The notes beneath the pieces are model-generated. The model was not told the origin of the DNA. It did not search any database and saw only the letters and a program-made list of their open reading frames with translations. Below, piece by piece: positions 39,955-51,564 of a DNA stretch of 64,000 bases. The translations under genes were made by a program, and so were the position numbers. Within the stretch, counting starts at the first letter, position 1; each line of letters opens with the position of its first letter. The stretch covers positions 78,544,041 to 78,608,040 of the forward strand of contig NC_034412.1 of NCBI RefSeq assembly GCF_002078875.1. The letters are read 5' to 3'. The stretch is from Numida meleagris (taxonomy: Eukaryota; Chordata; Aves; Galliformes; Numididae).

Positions 39955-40492
39955 TACATAGGTTACTCTGAGAATAGTGCCTCTTATTTATTTCCATGGA
40001 AACTACAAGAGATACAAAGAGCATAATAACACTGAGTGAGCAAATTCTCAGCTACAAAACACTATTTTTCAACATTTTCACTGCCATTAGCTATGCATTT
40101 TTACCAGTGATAAATAAGAGCCTTCATGCCACATTTGTAAAAACCTCCGTGGTCGTCTGGAACATTACTTGTCATCACATCACTGTCACTACTGCTGATA
40201 CACACCACCCACCGCCTCACTATGCTCACATCCACTGTTTTGTCTTCATAAATATCCAGCAAGCATTGGTGAATGTCAATGGATGCAATTTATTCTTCAC
40301 AGAGAAATTCAGTTGCACACCTTTGCTTCATACGCACTTCCATGTCAGACTGACTCTCTCATGGTAACAAAAAGTAATAGAATGCTGGTGGGAAGATTCC
40401 TAACCTCTACTGCCATAGGACCAACATCCTCCTATAGCATCGTGGGCCAACATAATAAAATAGGAGGCATTACTTTCAGAACAGCCTTCATA
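39955..40492 (-). mobile_element. Mariner derivative, Galluhop-like, internally deleted
   Basis: This is a third mariner copy, about 540 bp, on the minus strand. Its terminal regions are TACATAGGTTACTCTGAGAA at the left and GGAGGCATTACTTTCAGAACAGCC next to TA (40491-40492) at the right. The internal layout is the same as the copy at 31.4 kb: the N-terminal transposase region (complement of about 40180-40260) is followed directly by the 3' part, so it shares the internal deletion and was probably spread by another element's transposase. The 123-codon plus-strand frame (39996-40367) is antisense and meaningless. Confidence 0.87.
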
Positions 40493-40688
40493 AAAATTCC
40501 ACATGAATGGAGAGTGATAACTAACATTATAGGTACAGATACTTACCGTATTTCTGGTAGTAATCTGTCAGAAACATCAGTACTATAAAGCTGAATTGTG
40601 TATAATTAGAATCTAAATCAGTCTATAGTAATATAATACTCAGTGTCCACAATTCTAGGTCAATGCTCATACAACAGAAAGAAGGTGT

Positions 40689-40999
40689 TGTAATAGGCGG
40701 TTGTGAGGATACGAGATGCGTGAGTAAGATGTAACGAGAAAGGCCCCTCCCCGAAAGAAAAAGGACTAGTCAACCAAAGAATGTACCCGTGACGCAAGAA
40801 AAATGGCAAACTAAGATGATCCGATAAGCTACCTTTTGATATGTCAATAGATGGAAAATACTGCTTCATGCTTCACTGCTACATGCCTCAGCAAAAATAT
40901 CCAATCAGCATTAAGGGAGTAAGCTTTAGATGGCAATAGTAGATAACAAGTATCATAAAAGGAGTGCTACACTTTTGAATAAAAAAAAGCTTTTTCTTG

Positions 41000-41000
<1 letters not shown>
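40689..41000 (+). mobile_element. LTR of an alpharetrovirus/ERVK-like element, U5 not recognisable
   Basis: It starts TGTAATAGGCGGTTGTGAGG, which aligns with the start of the LTR at 61.3 kb (TGTAGTAGGCGGC), and both share a downstream AAGGNCCTCCCC-type block. A TATA-like CATAAAAGG is at 40954-40962 and AATAAA at 40978-40983, at the spacing expected for a retroviral U3/R. Directly after R (GCTTTTTCTTGC) comes a (TG)27 run instead of a recognisable U5. No internal retroviral sequence follows, and no target duplication was found, so the 3' border is open. Confidence 0.7.

Positions 41001-41054
<54 letters not shown>
41001..41054. repeat. (TG)27 microsatellite
   Basis: Twenty-seven uninterrupted TG units, followed by AGAGTGTG. 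This is the longest perfect simple repeat in the window and is likely length-polymorphic. It can adopt Z-DNA in principle. It sits at the expected U5 position of the preceding LTR. Confidence 0.97.
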
Positions 41055-41056
<2 letters not shown>

Positions 41057-41259
41057 AGTGTGTTTTCAATAGGTTCCTGAAAAACACTGGAGGATTTCCT
41101 TTTCTGAAGTTACTGGGAATTTTTCAGCAACTAGGAAAAATGAAAGATCCTGAGTGTTTTTACTTTATGCATGCAGTAGCTCTTAGCGTACAAGATTCAC
41201 CTGAATTAACTGCATGTGCTCTTCTAAGAAGCCAAGGAACCGCATATTAGTGATGTGAA

Positions 41260-41838
41260 TAGAATTGTAGAATCACAGAATCAAAGAATCATAGAATGAC
41301 TTGGGTTGGAAGGGACCTCAATGATCTTCAATTCCAACTCCCCTTCCACAGGCAAGGTTGCCAGACACTAGAACAAGCACTAGATAGGATTGCCCAGGGC
41401 CCCATCCAACCTGACCTTGAAAACCTCCAGGGATGGGGTACACACAATCTCTCTGGGCATCTTGGTCCAGCACCTCACCACTCTCTCAGTAAAATATTTC
41501 CCACTGACATCTAATCTAAATCTCCCTTACTTTAGTTTAAAACTGTTCCCCCTTGTCCTGTCACTACCTACCCATGTAAAAAGTTGATTTCCCTCTTGTT
41601 TAAATATTGGAAGGCTGTCTCTTCCAGTCTGAATGAGCCCAGCTCCTTCAGCCTGTCTTCACAGGAGATGTGCTCTAGCACTCTGATTATCTTTGCAGCC
41701 ATCTTCTGGACCCTCTCCAAATGCTCCACATCTTTACAGTGCTGGGGGCCCCAGGCCTGGGTGCAATACTCCAGTTGGGGCCTCATACAGGCACAGTAGA
41801 GGGGGACAATCACCTTCCTGGTCCTGCTGGCCATCTCT
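41260..41838 (-). mobile_element. CR1 LINE fragment (C-terminal ORF2 to tail)
   Basis: A 580-bp minus-strand CR1 with a good 3' tail at its low-coordinate end (repeats of AGAATCAYAGAATCA). The minus-strand translation of 41568-41834 contains [38 protein letters not shown] and LEHISCEDRLKELGSF, the conserved CR1 ORF2 C-terminal region. It is 5'-truncated, as is usual, and has indels further on. It is a comparatively well-preserved copy. Confidence 0.95.
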
Positions 41839-41849
41839 CTTCAGCTGCA

Positions 41850-42120
41850 ACAAAGGGTTCCATTTGCCTTCCAGACTACAAACAGATATTTGTGGTTCGT
41901 GTTAAGTTTTTCTTCTACCAAGACCCCTGTAGCAGAAATGGTAAGTCAAGAACTGAAACAGTGATTGAGCACCTGGTAGGAAGGCAGGGCCAAACCATGG
42001 GAGCTCAGGTGCATGCAATGCACTTCAGTGATGGGTGGACCCTGGCTCCATCTCTTCCCAGATTTCATTTAACAGTTGGAAGTGGAGACAATGTGTGTAC
42101 CTGGGGCCTTCTGAAGGTAA
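41850..42120 (+). other. GC-richer block of unknown origin, possibly LTR-derived
   Basis: Next to the CR1 5' end is about 270 bp clearly richer in G/C than its surroundings, with a TATA-like TTTCATTTAAC at about 42062 and a GT-splice-donor-like GAAGGTAAGC near 42113. It resembles moderately repetitive avian LTR sequence that I cannot name. A 184-codon open frame (41721-42275) runs from antisense CR1 into it and so is not a real gene. A promoter with first exon is the main alternative. Confidence 0.3.
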
Positions 42121-43468
42121 GCAGCTTTTGTCTTCTTTCCTTCCTGTGGCTGTTGCATTTTACTGTTCCAGTGTCTTATCTGCTGGTTTTTGGAGATGTG
42201 TTAGATACAATGGACATCTCAAAAAATCACTATACACTTAAAATTAAGCAAATAAACTTTTGTCCAGATGTTTAACTCTAAGGCTGTGATCCTACACCCT
42301 TCCCCCCCCCCAAAAAAAAAAAAATTAAATATGTTGTAGCATTACAAGTGACTGCATTTGACTTAACTTTTTTCTTTTGTCTCAAAAGGTACTTACTACC
42401 TGTTCATTAATAGTCTCATTTCTAAGTCCATCTAGTGTCTTGAAGAAAAATAATTTTTTACCTAAGTAATGACAAATGTAATTATATTGCATTTGTCCAA
42501 CATATTGGTTTTCAACCAGATTTGTTGTTCCATATGAAAACACAACGGTGACCATGGCTTTTGTTTAAAGCACAGTGGAGAAGATGGCATCTGGCATTTG
42601 TTTATAATACAGTGTAGAAGCATGAAGGAAAATGCTGAATTGCTTCCTTTGCATTTCAGCCCTCTTACTTGTATTAACTGTATATGTTCCCAGTTCTCAA
42701 GAATTGAAATACAAAATGCTGTCCTCCTTTAAGTTCATCAATTATGAGCTAGCTGTTCTTTCTCTCACAAACATGTATAGAAATGTACAAATATAGGTAT
42801 CTCTTTCCCTGAGGATTACTTTAATGTAGTCTGTTCTTACATATGGTAACAGGCTTTGGATCTGAATTTAAAAATAAAATGCTGTTCTCTTTCTGTTTCT
42901 GAGTAAAAGGAAGTAACTGATTGCCTTTAACACAAGTTGCTCAGGTACAGATCTTAAGCAGAACAAGAAGTCTTTTCTCAATGCAAACCAAAGTATGTAA
43001 ATTAATATCTAGAGCAGAGTACATTGTTGGCCAATCGCTGTCTACGAAAATCAGCTTGCTTGCTTTCTTTCCTTCTCCTCTGTCTTCTCTCTTTACTTAA
43101 AATAATTTCAAGTAAACTACTTCCTTTTATTTAATCAGGAATTACAAAATACAGCAAACTTCTACTTGGTTCTCATATAAATGCAAACAATGATAGTGAA
43201 ACTAAGAATTCCAATGAAGTGTTATGTAATTAATTGCTTTAAAGTAATTCTCAAGGTTATGAAGTCTCAGAACTTCTCAAGGTCTTTCCTAAACAGAATG
43301 CTGTTCCATTTTAATTAAATGTAACTTTATCAAATTTTAGATTTCATACTAGAATTTTTCATAGGAAGTAAGAAATCTTAGTATATATGGAGAAAGAATT
43401 AAGAAAATAATTTCCGAAGGAAGTCCAAAAAAAATAACTGCAAGAATGTCTACCCATTTGAAAAGGTA
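42121..43468. other. Unique sequence, no gene seen
   Basis: No recognised element except a C10A13 run at 42302-42324. Confidence 0.5.
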
Positions 43469-43530
43469 TTATAGAATCATAGACTGGCTTGGGTTGGAAG
43501 GAACCTCAAATATCTTCTAGCTCCAGCCCC
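43469..43530 (-). mobile_element. Very short CR1 3'-end fragment
   Basis: About 60 bp matching the complement of the CR1 3' UTR and tail: ATAGAATCATAGACTGG followed by CTTGGGTTGGAAGGAACC. It is an extreme 5' truncation, common for CR1. Confidence 0.85.
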
Positions 43531-46500
43531 AGTATTTACCTGCAAGTTTATGAGTAAATTTCCCTCTCATCAGTGGTGCAAGCCTGGTTTCTAAACTAGA
43601 CTGTGTAAATAACAAGTGAAACAGTTTAGCCAAGCTCATACTTCCTTCAGTGATGTAAAGAAAAAAAAAAAACAACTTCATAAATATCCTGTAGAATGCA
43701 GGAACAAAATTAAAGACAAAATTTCCCTAAATTTAGGTATTATACAAGAGAAGTTTCTAACATCAAGCCAAAATTAACAACCAAGCAGACATCAACTTTG
43801 TTCTATGTTAAATTACTGTAAATACTAGATCTAACTGTACAGAAAAAAAAAACCCAAACCCAAAAAATGCAAGTTATTTTAATTTTTATTGTTGTTAAAA
43901 GGTGTCCAAATAGCTCCTGGTTGCAGTCAAGTTTGAGTTAGAAGCTGTTTCTCAGGGAAGACTGCTCCTTCCAAGAATTTCTAACACATTGCACTGTCAA
44001 GATTGTGTTCAAATAAAATTTCTGATAATATTTAGCTGATACAACTGTACACAATGTGGACTGTCATGTACACAGTACAATAGTGGATTTTTGCAGCAAC
44101 AGATAAATAAATAGAAATGGCTCTAAATTTGGTATGATAGCCCATGTTATTTCTCTTAAAGACATAATCCCCTCTAAGGGAAAGATGTTGGAGCTAGTAC
44201 TGTAGCAGTTCTGTGTCAGCTGTTTACTTAATGATCATTTTGTCTACATTGAGGTACTCCACAGATTTTGAGTGAACCCTTTTACCTTTTAAAAGGCAAA
44301 GAGGCAGGGGACCATGACATGCCTTGTAGGGTTTGTATAGTAAAGCCTTAGTGCATTTATCCCCTGAGCTGGGCATCTGTCTTCTCCTTCTTCCATATAC
44401 CTCACCCCCTGCATGGATCAGTACTTTGGAATTTGATAGATAAAGCAATTCAGCCAAAGAAACACCTGGCTATTTAGGCTAGCCTTCTGAACAGCTGGAA
44501 TCCTCTCTCCGGGAGAACCGCTGCTTCAAAACTTTCTATGAAGCCTACTTTCAGAAATGAAGGCACTGAAAGAAGTTTAACTATGGGCACAGATTAAAAT
44601 CAGTTTTTTTTATAAAGAAAAGTGTCCTCCCAAATCTCTGGCACTAATAATGGTCTTTAGATTCCTATCAACTTCTCTAGTTTGTTACTCAACCTTCCTG
44701 CGTATCATTTTAGTTCTTTAGGCACTTTGGAAAAGGTTCTTACCAAACAAACAGTAATTACTAGAAATAATTGCAAGATTCTGTCCTCCAGCCAAAGGTT
44801 TCTATCACTTCAGGAAGAGTGTAATCACAGAAAGTATCCATTTTTCCACACAGCTTGAGTTTCTTGGAAGAGACAGGAAGCCAGTGGAGAAGTTTCTGTT
44901 TCTTAGCTGTAGGTGCAGTTTAGGACTTCTCTGTCTGTTCCAGACATATTCCTTTAGGCACATTCAGGAGATTTCTGTACTGTTATCTGTTGGATGTAAA
45001 ATCTGTTATTTCTGTGGCAAGTCTCTGAAATGGAACAACTCCCGGCAGAAGAGAGAATGAACAGTTGGCATCATGGATTTGAATCAGGAATCTCTCATGA
45101 GAATAATTAAGTGTAGACATTCTTTTATGGGGGGAGGGGGGGAGGGAAGTATTTGAGTAATCTTTTTTTTTTCTTTCTCTCTTCAGAATTGTTTTACCCT
45201 TCCTTTTCCTTGTGTAAAGGAGTCCATAGAAATAAGATGGATGGATTTAAACACAATTTCTAGTAAGAAACATGCCTTAAGTTTTCCTTATTTAAATATT
45301 GTGTTTTGACCCAAACGAATCTGTTGACACATAATACACAAATGCTTCTGTGCAGGAATAAGTTACTCTTAATCAGAAAAGAATTTGAATGAGAGTACTA
45401 TTAGATCTTTCACATTATTTGTTCATGAACTGTATATTTCAAAAAATTAGTCTCTGACAAAGTGAATTTGGTTTCTCTACATCATATCCTTGCGTACACT
45501 ATTTCCAAGAACGCTTTCAAAGTGTGTTACTGAATTTTAACTAGTAGATATGACCTGGAAATGTCAAACATGTTTTTAAGTCCAGAGTGAGTGAGTTTCA
45601 GCTTTCAGGCTGACCAGAAATCAGCGGCAGCAGAAGTACTCAGTTGTCTCTTTTTTTTGTATTCCCCTTACCAGACTGGTTAGGCTGAACTGTAAAACAG
45701 TGTGTATGTGGAACTATCAAAAATGAATTCCTTCAAAGGTCAGAAACAATAGCTATAACATTCTTAAAATTAAGAATATTAGGAGGTGCAACATAGAAGG
45801 TCAAATGAAAACACTAGAGATCAAGGCAGACAGGGAATGGACTTGCAGACTCAGCAAACCAAGAATGCATTTATGGGCAGTCATTGTCTGCAAGCTGACA
45901 TGCAACAACTTGGTGTGTGCAAATTCTGTGAGACAGTAAATCTCTGGAAAATTTAAAAGAAAAAATACATACCAGAAAACAGCAAAGAGAGTGACTGACA
46001 AGCAGATTGAGGTTTTGGAAGTGCTCATTTTCTGAGTTTACACTTACTTGATGACCATCTTTTTGAAGACTAAATGAATAACTGTTCTTCACACTCCCAT
46101 TATGTAATTGTAATATATTCCTCATTTCTATAGTTTTTCCTATGAAGAACGGCTACGTTACAAACCAGAATATGAGAGCACAAAACTCCTGGTATTGTAT
46201 GTTTACTGTAGTCAGAAATTTTGTTGTATTTTTTGTCTGATATTCTTGAAATTAAAAAATCAAAAATAACAAAAAAAGACTATTCAAAAAACGTCTTTAA
46301 AAGAAACTTACCTTGAATTAGAAATTGGCAAAAGTATACATCATCCCCATACATGAATTTTTCAGGTAGTTATGAGAAAGTTTGCGATATTAAGTATGCG
46401 TTTCAAAACAGTAACAAAAATATTAACGATATGTAAAAAGATTGTTTCCTTAGTTAAAAAGTTTTTCTCCTGTAAACATTATAAGTTTAGAAGTTAAATT

Positions 46501-47964
46501 ATATAATTAAGTTTTACAGCTCTACAATTTTAGATGTGCTTGATCTATAGAGAATTTGCTGTTACATTCCCTGATCAAAATATTTTATTATTGATGTCAA
46601 AAAGGGCAATTCTAATAATGAAGCAATGTAGATGTAAAATGAACATCACTAATTTTAATTTGCCTGGATCATGTGGGAGGTTTTTTAAAAAGTAGGATGG
46701 AGAGATATGCATAACTTTCTTAGTACATCAGTATGTCTCTCTTGAACTAAGACAATGATACAGATTTCATTTTAAAACAAAAATAATATCAGGTTCTGTG
46801 CAATTATTAAAATAAGATGTTTATCTAAAATTCCTACTCATTTATATTACTCTGAAGGAAGGGAGAAATTACACAACACATGCAGCAGATATTACTACTA
46901 TTCCTTCTACTGTTATTTTTTGTTAATTTAGAAGATAAATTGCCTAGAACTGTATATCAGTATCTCTTGGACATAAACCACACTCATCTCTTATCTCCCT
47001 TAATCAAGAGGAGATAGGTCATTTCATGCCTCACCAATTTATGACAATGCTAGACAAAAAAGGTCAGTTAATACACAAGTAACGAGAAGTGCTTGGAATA
47101 ACACATCACAGCAATAACTCGCTTTCTTATTACTCAGCTTCAAATGTACTGGCATTTTTAAAGATTAATTGGTTAGGCCTAACTTTCTTAGAGCTTGACT
47201 TTCATCTCATTCCACAGTGTAACATCTATGAGTAATACGACAAAATGAGTGATGGTACCTATTTTTGAGTAGGATGCTTTCCTTTAAAATAATCTGAAAC
47301 AAAGTTTTGTTCCCCTGACTTTTTTTAAAATGCAGAGGACCTATTCTATATGTAGTATTCTATATGCATTAGTACACAGTACTAATGACCAAATTGTCAG
47401 TTGTGTCTCCTGGGAAAATAACCATATTGTTTTCCATCTCAGAATATTTTAATCAAAATAGCAAGAAAAATGCTTCTGTTCTTCAGGATATAAATATTCT
47501 TCAGTAAGTTATCTACATGAGCTGTGTCCTCAAATAATTGTTCAGCCTGCAACATTCTTAATGCATCATTTATATGAAGATTTTAACATTTTTAGAATAC
47601 ACAATTCCTTTAGCATATTGCACTGCAGCACTATAGTTAGCTTTAGTAAGGAGTGCTGCTGAGCTCATTAGCTGTTTAGTCCCATGAGTAATCAAAATTT
47701 GTTACTACAGTTGACTCTGGGTATGACACATCTCAGTCATGTCTTGTAATGAAGCATTTCAATTTCATTTTGATATGAACGGTTCTTTTTATTCTGACCT
47801 CGTTTCCAGTATGTTCTGCTTGCTCTTACCTTAGAGCTTCTTTAATCACAAAGGAATGCAGAATGTAGAGTAAGGAGTGTTTTGTAGTCTATAAAATGTC
47901 CTTTATTGGTCCAGTCCCTGTTTTTAACATGTAAGCTCTCAACCTGATCAACCTGATTATGGCT
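43531..47964. other. Unique AT-rich sequence, no gene seen
   Basis: About 4.4 kb without a recognised exon or repeat family, apart from the G-rich motif at 45129 listed separately. The short open frames have no family signature. Confidence 0.5.
45129..45146 (+). other. G-quadruplex-type motif
   Basis: Runs of 6, 7 and 3 G separated by single A residues satisfy the G3+N1-7 pattern (the 7-G run can supply two tracts). The motif stands alone in AT-rich DNA. Whether it folds or matters is not shown. Confidence 0.6.
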
Positions 47965-47994
47965 GCTTTTTAGAGGCAGCTCTTTGCAGTCTAC

Positions 47995-48140
47995 CTACTT
48001 CCTAACATAGAGGGCAACTCCTCTACTTCTCCTGCCCTTCCTATCTCTTTCAAATGTTTGTGCCCCTCAGTCATAACACTCCAGTTGTGTGATTCATCTC
48101 ACCATGTTTCTATGATAGCAAGGGCATAATACTGGAAAAT
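47995..48140 (-). mobile_element. CR1 ORF2 endonuclease-domain fragment
   Basis: The minus strand encodes, in one frame, YALAIIETW (stop) DESHNWSVMTEGHKHLKEIGRAGEVEELP, matching the CR1 ORF2 apurinic-type endonuclease domain around its conserved ETW and DESHxWS motifs. The in-frame stop and lack of the rest of ORF2 show it is dead. An endonuclease piece without the RT region or 3' end is unusual for CR1, which is normally truncated from the 5' side, so it must be the remainder of a longer copy cut by later deletions. An ERVL-type LTR lies about 50 bp away. Confidence 0.8.
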
Positions 48141-48192
48141 ACTTTTAGATTACCTAAACCGTTGATTGCCATAGGCAGATAAGTTGTACTAT

Positions 48193-48695
48193 TGTGGTTT
48201 AACCTGGCAGGTAGCTAAGCACCACACAGTTGTCTGCTCACTCCCCTCCCTTCCCAGTGGGATGAGGGGGAGAACAGGGGGGGGGGGAAGTAGAATTCAT
48301 AGGCTGAGATAAAACTACTTACTAGGATAAAGAAAAGATAATATTTACGACTATATATATATGAATGTATATAATAAATGATGCACAAGCAATTGCTCAT
48401 GACCCCCTGAGCAGCAGAAGAGAGAGATGAACTTCCACACTCTTCAGAACTCCTACCACAAATGTCATATGGCATGGAATATCCTTTTGGCCAGTTTAGG
48501 TCAGCTCTCCTGATTCTGTTCCCTCCTAGCTCCTCGGGCCCTTCACTGCAAATGGCCTTGGTTATGTACAACACTGCTTAGCAGCAACTATAAACATCAC
48601 TGTGTCATCAACATTGTTTTTCTCCTAGAACCAAAACATAACATCATACTGGACGCTCTGAAGAATACAATTCCATCCCAGCTAAAACTAAGACA
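48193..48695 (-). mobile_element. Solo ERVL-type LTR (avian), near complete
   Basis: A 503-bp LTR, TGTGGTTTAACC...AAGACA on the plus strand; sense is on the minus strand, where it starts TGTCTTAGTTTTAGCTGGGA and ends TTAAACCACA. It resembles a widespread avian ERVL-type LTR, including the ATATTCCATGCCATATGAC segment. Flanks are ACTAT (48188-48192) and GCTAT (48696-48700), a 5-bp target duplication with one mismatch, which suits ERVL. A G11 run near its 3' end (48277-48287) faces a C-rich stretch. No internal retroviral sequence is present. Short frames are chance. Confidence 0.85.
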
Positions 48696-49529
48696 GCTAT
48701 AGAAGGCATATACTATATGCTTGCTCTTTTCGCAAGCATCCATTACTTTCACTGTTGGTAACAGAATGTTTAGATAAATATAGACTAGAAATCTGAGCTA
48801 ATTTCTGCTGTTTGCTCCAAAGTATGTTCTGTTTCTGAACACTTTTTAATGTACAAATGTCTGTGGGTTTTTGGGACTTCTGATTTCTCTGTGCTGTATC
48901 AACACTGATGGATTTGGTTTGAAGCCTTAGACATATTTATTTAACAGCAACAACTTCTGTGTATACAAATACATTTATCATATGCTGTTCTCACAGACAT
49001 AGCTGCAAAATTACATGAACAAATAAGTATAAGAAAGTATAGTGGGTGTTTTATCCTATGCAGAATTCTAGCCAACAGTAAGTATAGCAGTAAAGTTATT
49101 CTAACAATCTTATAACCATCTACTACAGTTTAGAAGGGATTTTCCATATGCATCATTTGTTCGTAATATATTTTATTTGATCTGGAAGCTATGGTGCACA
49201 GGGATTATTAAATCCTAACCTGGATTATAGCTCTCCATAGATAGCCAGAGGTTCAGAACCAAGGCCATGAAGTTTCTCTCTCCAGCATGGATGGTTGAGA
49301 GACTCTTGGGAAAGTCCTCTGAAACCAGAACCTGGCGAGGTGTTCTTTCTTATCACTTCAGAGGGATATTCGCCAATAGTTGTATCTGCAAGCTAAATCT
49401 TGCGAATACTCTCTCACAGACTGAGTATTCAAGCAATCAGGCTCTTTTCTAAGGGAAGCAGTACTTCTAGCTGCTTTTCTTGCTCATTGATTAAACCAGC
49501 TGTATAATTACTTCTCTATTGTTCTGATT
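48696..49529. other. Unique sequence, no gene seen
   Basis: No recognised element between the ERVL-type LTR and the next CR1. Confidence 0.5.
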
Positions 49530-50030
49530 ACAGAAAGGACATTGAGCTGCTGAGCATTGAGGTGCAAAGAAGGGCAGCAAAGCTTGTGAAGGGCTTGGAG
49601 AATATGCCGTACAAGGAGAGATTAAAGGAACTGGGGCTGTCTAGTCTGGGGAAGAGGAGGCTGAGGGGAGACCTCATTGCTCTTTTCTAATACCTGAAAG
49701 GTGATTGCAGTGAGAGTGGGGTTGGTCTCTTCTCACTGGTGACAGGTGACAGGACAAGGGGAAATGGCCTCAAGTTGCTCCAGGGAAGGTTTAAGTTGGA
49801 TATCAGGAAAAACTTCTTTGCAGAAAGGGTTGTTAAGCACTGGAACAGGCTCCCCAAGGAGGTGGTTGAGTCCCCATCCCTGAGTGTGTTTAAAAACCGT
49901 TTGGATGTGGTGCTCTGGGACATGATTTAGTGGTGGGTTGTTGGAGTTAGAGTAGTATGGTTAGGTTGTGGTTGGACTTGATGATCTTGAAAGTCTTTTC
50001 CAACCTGAGCAATTCTGTGATTCTATGATT
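49530..50030 (+). mobile_element. CR1 LINE fragment, relatively well preserved
   Basis: A 500-bp 5'-truncated CR1 with the C-terminal ORF2 coding region, 3' UTR and tail (TTCTGTGATTCTATGATT). The stretch 49739-49930 is open and reads [20 protein letters not shown] then [20 protein letters not shown], the conserved ORF2 terminus. It belongs to a subfamily distinct from the copy at 41.3 kb, with a longer 3' UTR (GGTTGGACTTGATGATCTTG). Confidence 0.95.
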
Positions 50031-51032
50031 ATTCAACACCTACATGTATTTCTTTATTATTATTAAATGTGAATTTATATTCCTGTGTATTACCCCATTC
50101 GAAATATCAAGAATAACAAGAAAATCAGATTGACTGCCTAGACTGTGAATCAGGTTCCCTCTTTGTAAATATTTCTGTTATTTGTTACAGTAGTTCAGGG
50201 GGGAAAAGCCATTTTGTATTAGTCTCCTTATTCCATTTCCTAGGGACAACAATTAAGTAAAAACAAAGTGATCAAAGAGAAGCTCCTAGTCCTCACCTTT
50301 ATGAAGGATGAGTTCCAAATAGCTCAATATGTTCTTCCATTTTTCAAAGCAAAGAGTTTGCAGTTTAACTGCAAAATTAATTATCAAAAGGGAAGGACTG
50401 CTGATAAGATTGGTCATGATAATTCAAGTGCATTAAAATGCTGTTCTTACAAACAAAAAAATTTTCTGGATCAAATAAAGACTATTCTTTTAATTGTCTA
50501 TTTTTTTCTACATGCATTCATAAGTATGATAATAAGATCCTTAAAAAGATCTGATGTATTGTAGCAAGACAAAATGTTTGCTAATATGAGACAGAATTAA
50601 CTCTGACCTTACTGCAGGAGGAAACATCATATCATATTAAATTTTTGTTTTTCTTCCTGCATTGCAGTGGTTACATAGTCTGCTTCACTGATGATCAGAT
50701 TACTGGGAAGAGAAGTACTTCTTTATCAAGAAGGTTGGTTTTCCACAAACTCATCATGATGCAAGAAAACAATTTGTTATAAAATTCTGAAACTGTATGA
50801 ACAGTTCATATTTTCTAAACAAGTAAGCAATGCACTCAAAAAATGAGTAAACCATATGTTTTAACAAAAAGAAGGAAAAAAATTCATTAAAAAATCGAAG
50901 TATAATTTGTATATTACTTCAGAGAAATCTAGACTACACTTTGAAATAAACACATTTGTACACATAATATATGCACTTATATGAAGCATAAACATTTTTA
51001 TTAATGCACACCATTTTCTCACATTCAGAAAA
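50031..51032. other. Unique sequence, no gene seen
   Basis: A 98-codon open frame (50268-50564, plus) has no recognisable family motif. Nothing else is seen. Confidence 0.45.
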
Positions 51033-51037
51033 GTATT

Positions 51038-51559
51038 TGTCAACGGTTTACGGGCGTTCGGCCCGGTTCCGTGATGAAGGGGACAGGGGATCCACGGGTC
51101 CACACCCCGTGAAAAGGGAAAAAGGGTAAGGAGATGGCCCTGAGAGCAAAGAACAGTGGCAACAATCTGAGGAGAAACAAACTAATTTACTAAATAAAAT
51201 ATCGGAATGCAAAACAACACACTATAATACAATATAATTACAATTTAAGCTGATAAATCCAATACAGAGAGAGAGAATGTCCCAAAATCAAGGTAGGCCT
51301 TACTCTACTACCGACGATAAGACAGCTGGAGAGCAAGGTGCTGCCAAGACGAGAGACGGTGGAAAAAGGGACGAGGTCTCGTGATCTGCAAGTTTTTATA
51401 CTGCGAGCTTTTATCTTTTCCCTCCGGCTGGAAAATGGTAACAGAGGAGCAAAGTGCCATGGGGAATGTAGTAGTCCTTCTCTTCTGAGAACCAGGTACA
51501 TTCACTACATGATGTTATGATGTGGAGTACCAATAACCGAAAATCATAAAACCATGACA
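51038..51559 (-). mobile_element. LTR family 1, copy C: solo LTR with 5-bp target duplication
   Basis: A 522-bp LTR in reverse orientation, closely matching copy B (about 97%). On the minus strand it starts TGTCATGG and ends GTTGACA. GTATT lies directly on both sides (51033-51037 and 51560-51564), a perfect 5-bp target duplication, so this is an intact solo LTR in otherwise unique DNA. The TATA region is conserved. It lacks the GTTAAAGAGTTAATG segment present in copies A and D. Open frames inside it on both strands are chance. Confidence 0.95.
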
Positions 51560-51564
51560 GTATT

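Noticed and set aside
39996..40367. 123-codon plus-strand open frame
   Set aside because: It lies entirely within a mariner copy and is antisense to the transposase remnant.
41721..42275. 184-codon plus-strand open frame
   Set aside because: Its first third is antisense to a CR1 and it then runs through an unrelated GC-rich block; no family motif, so it is a chance read-through.
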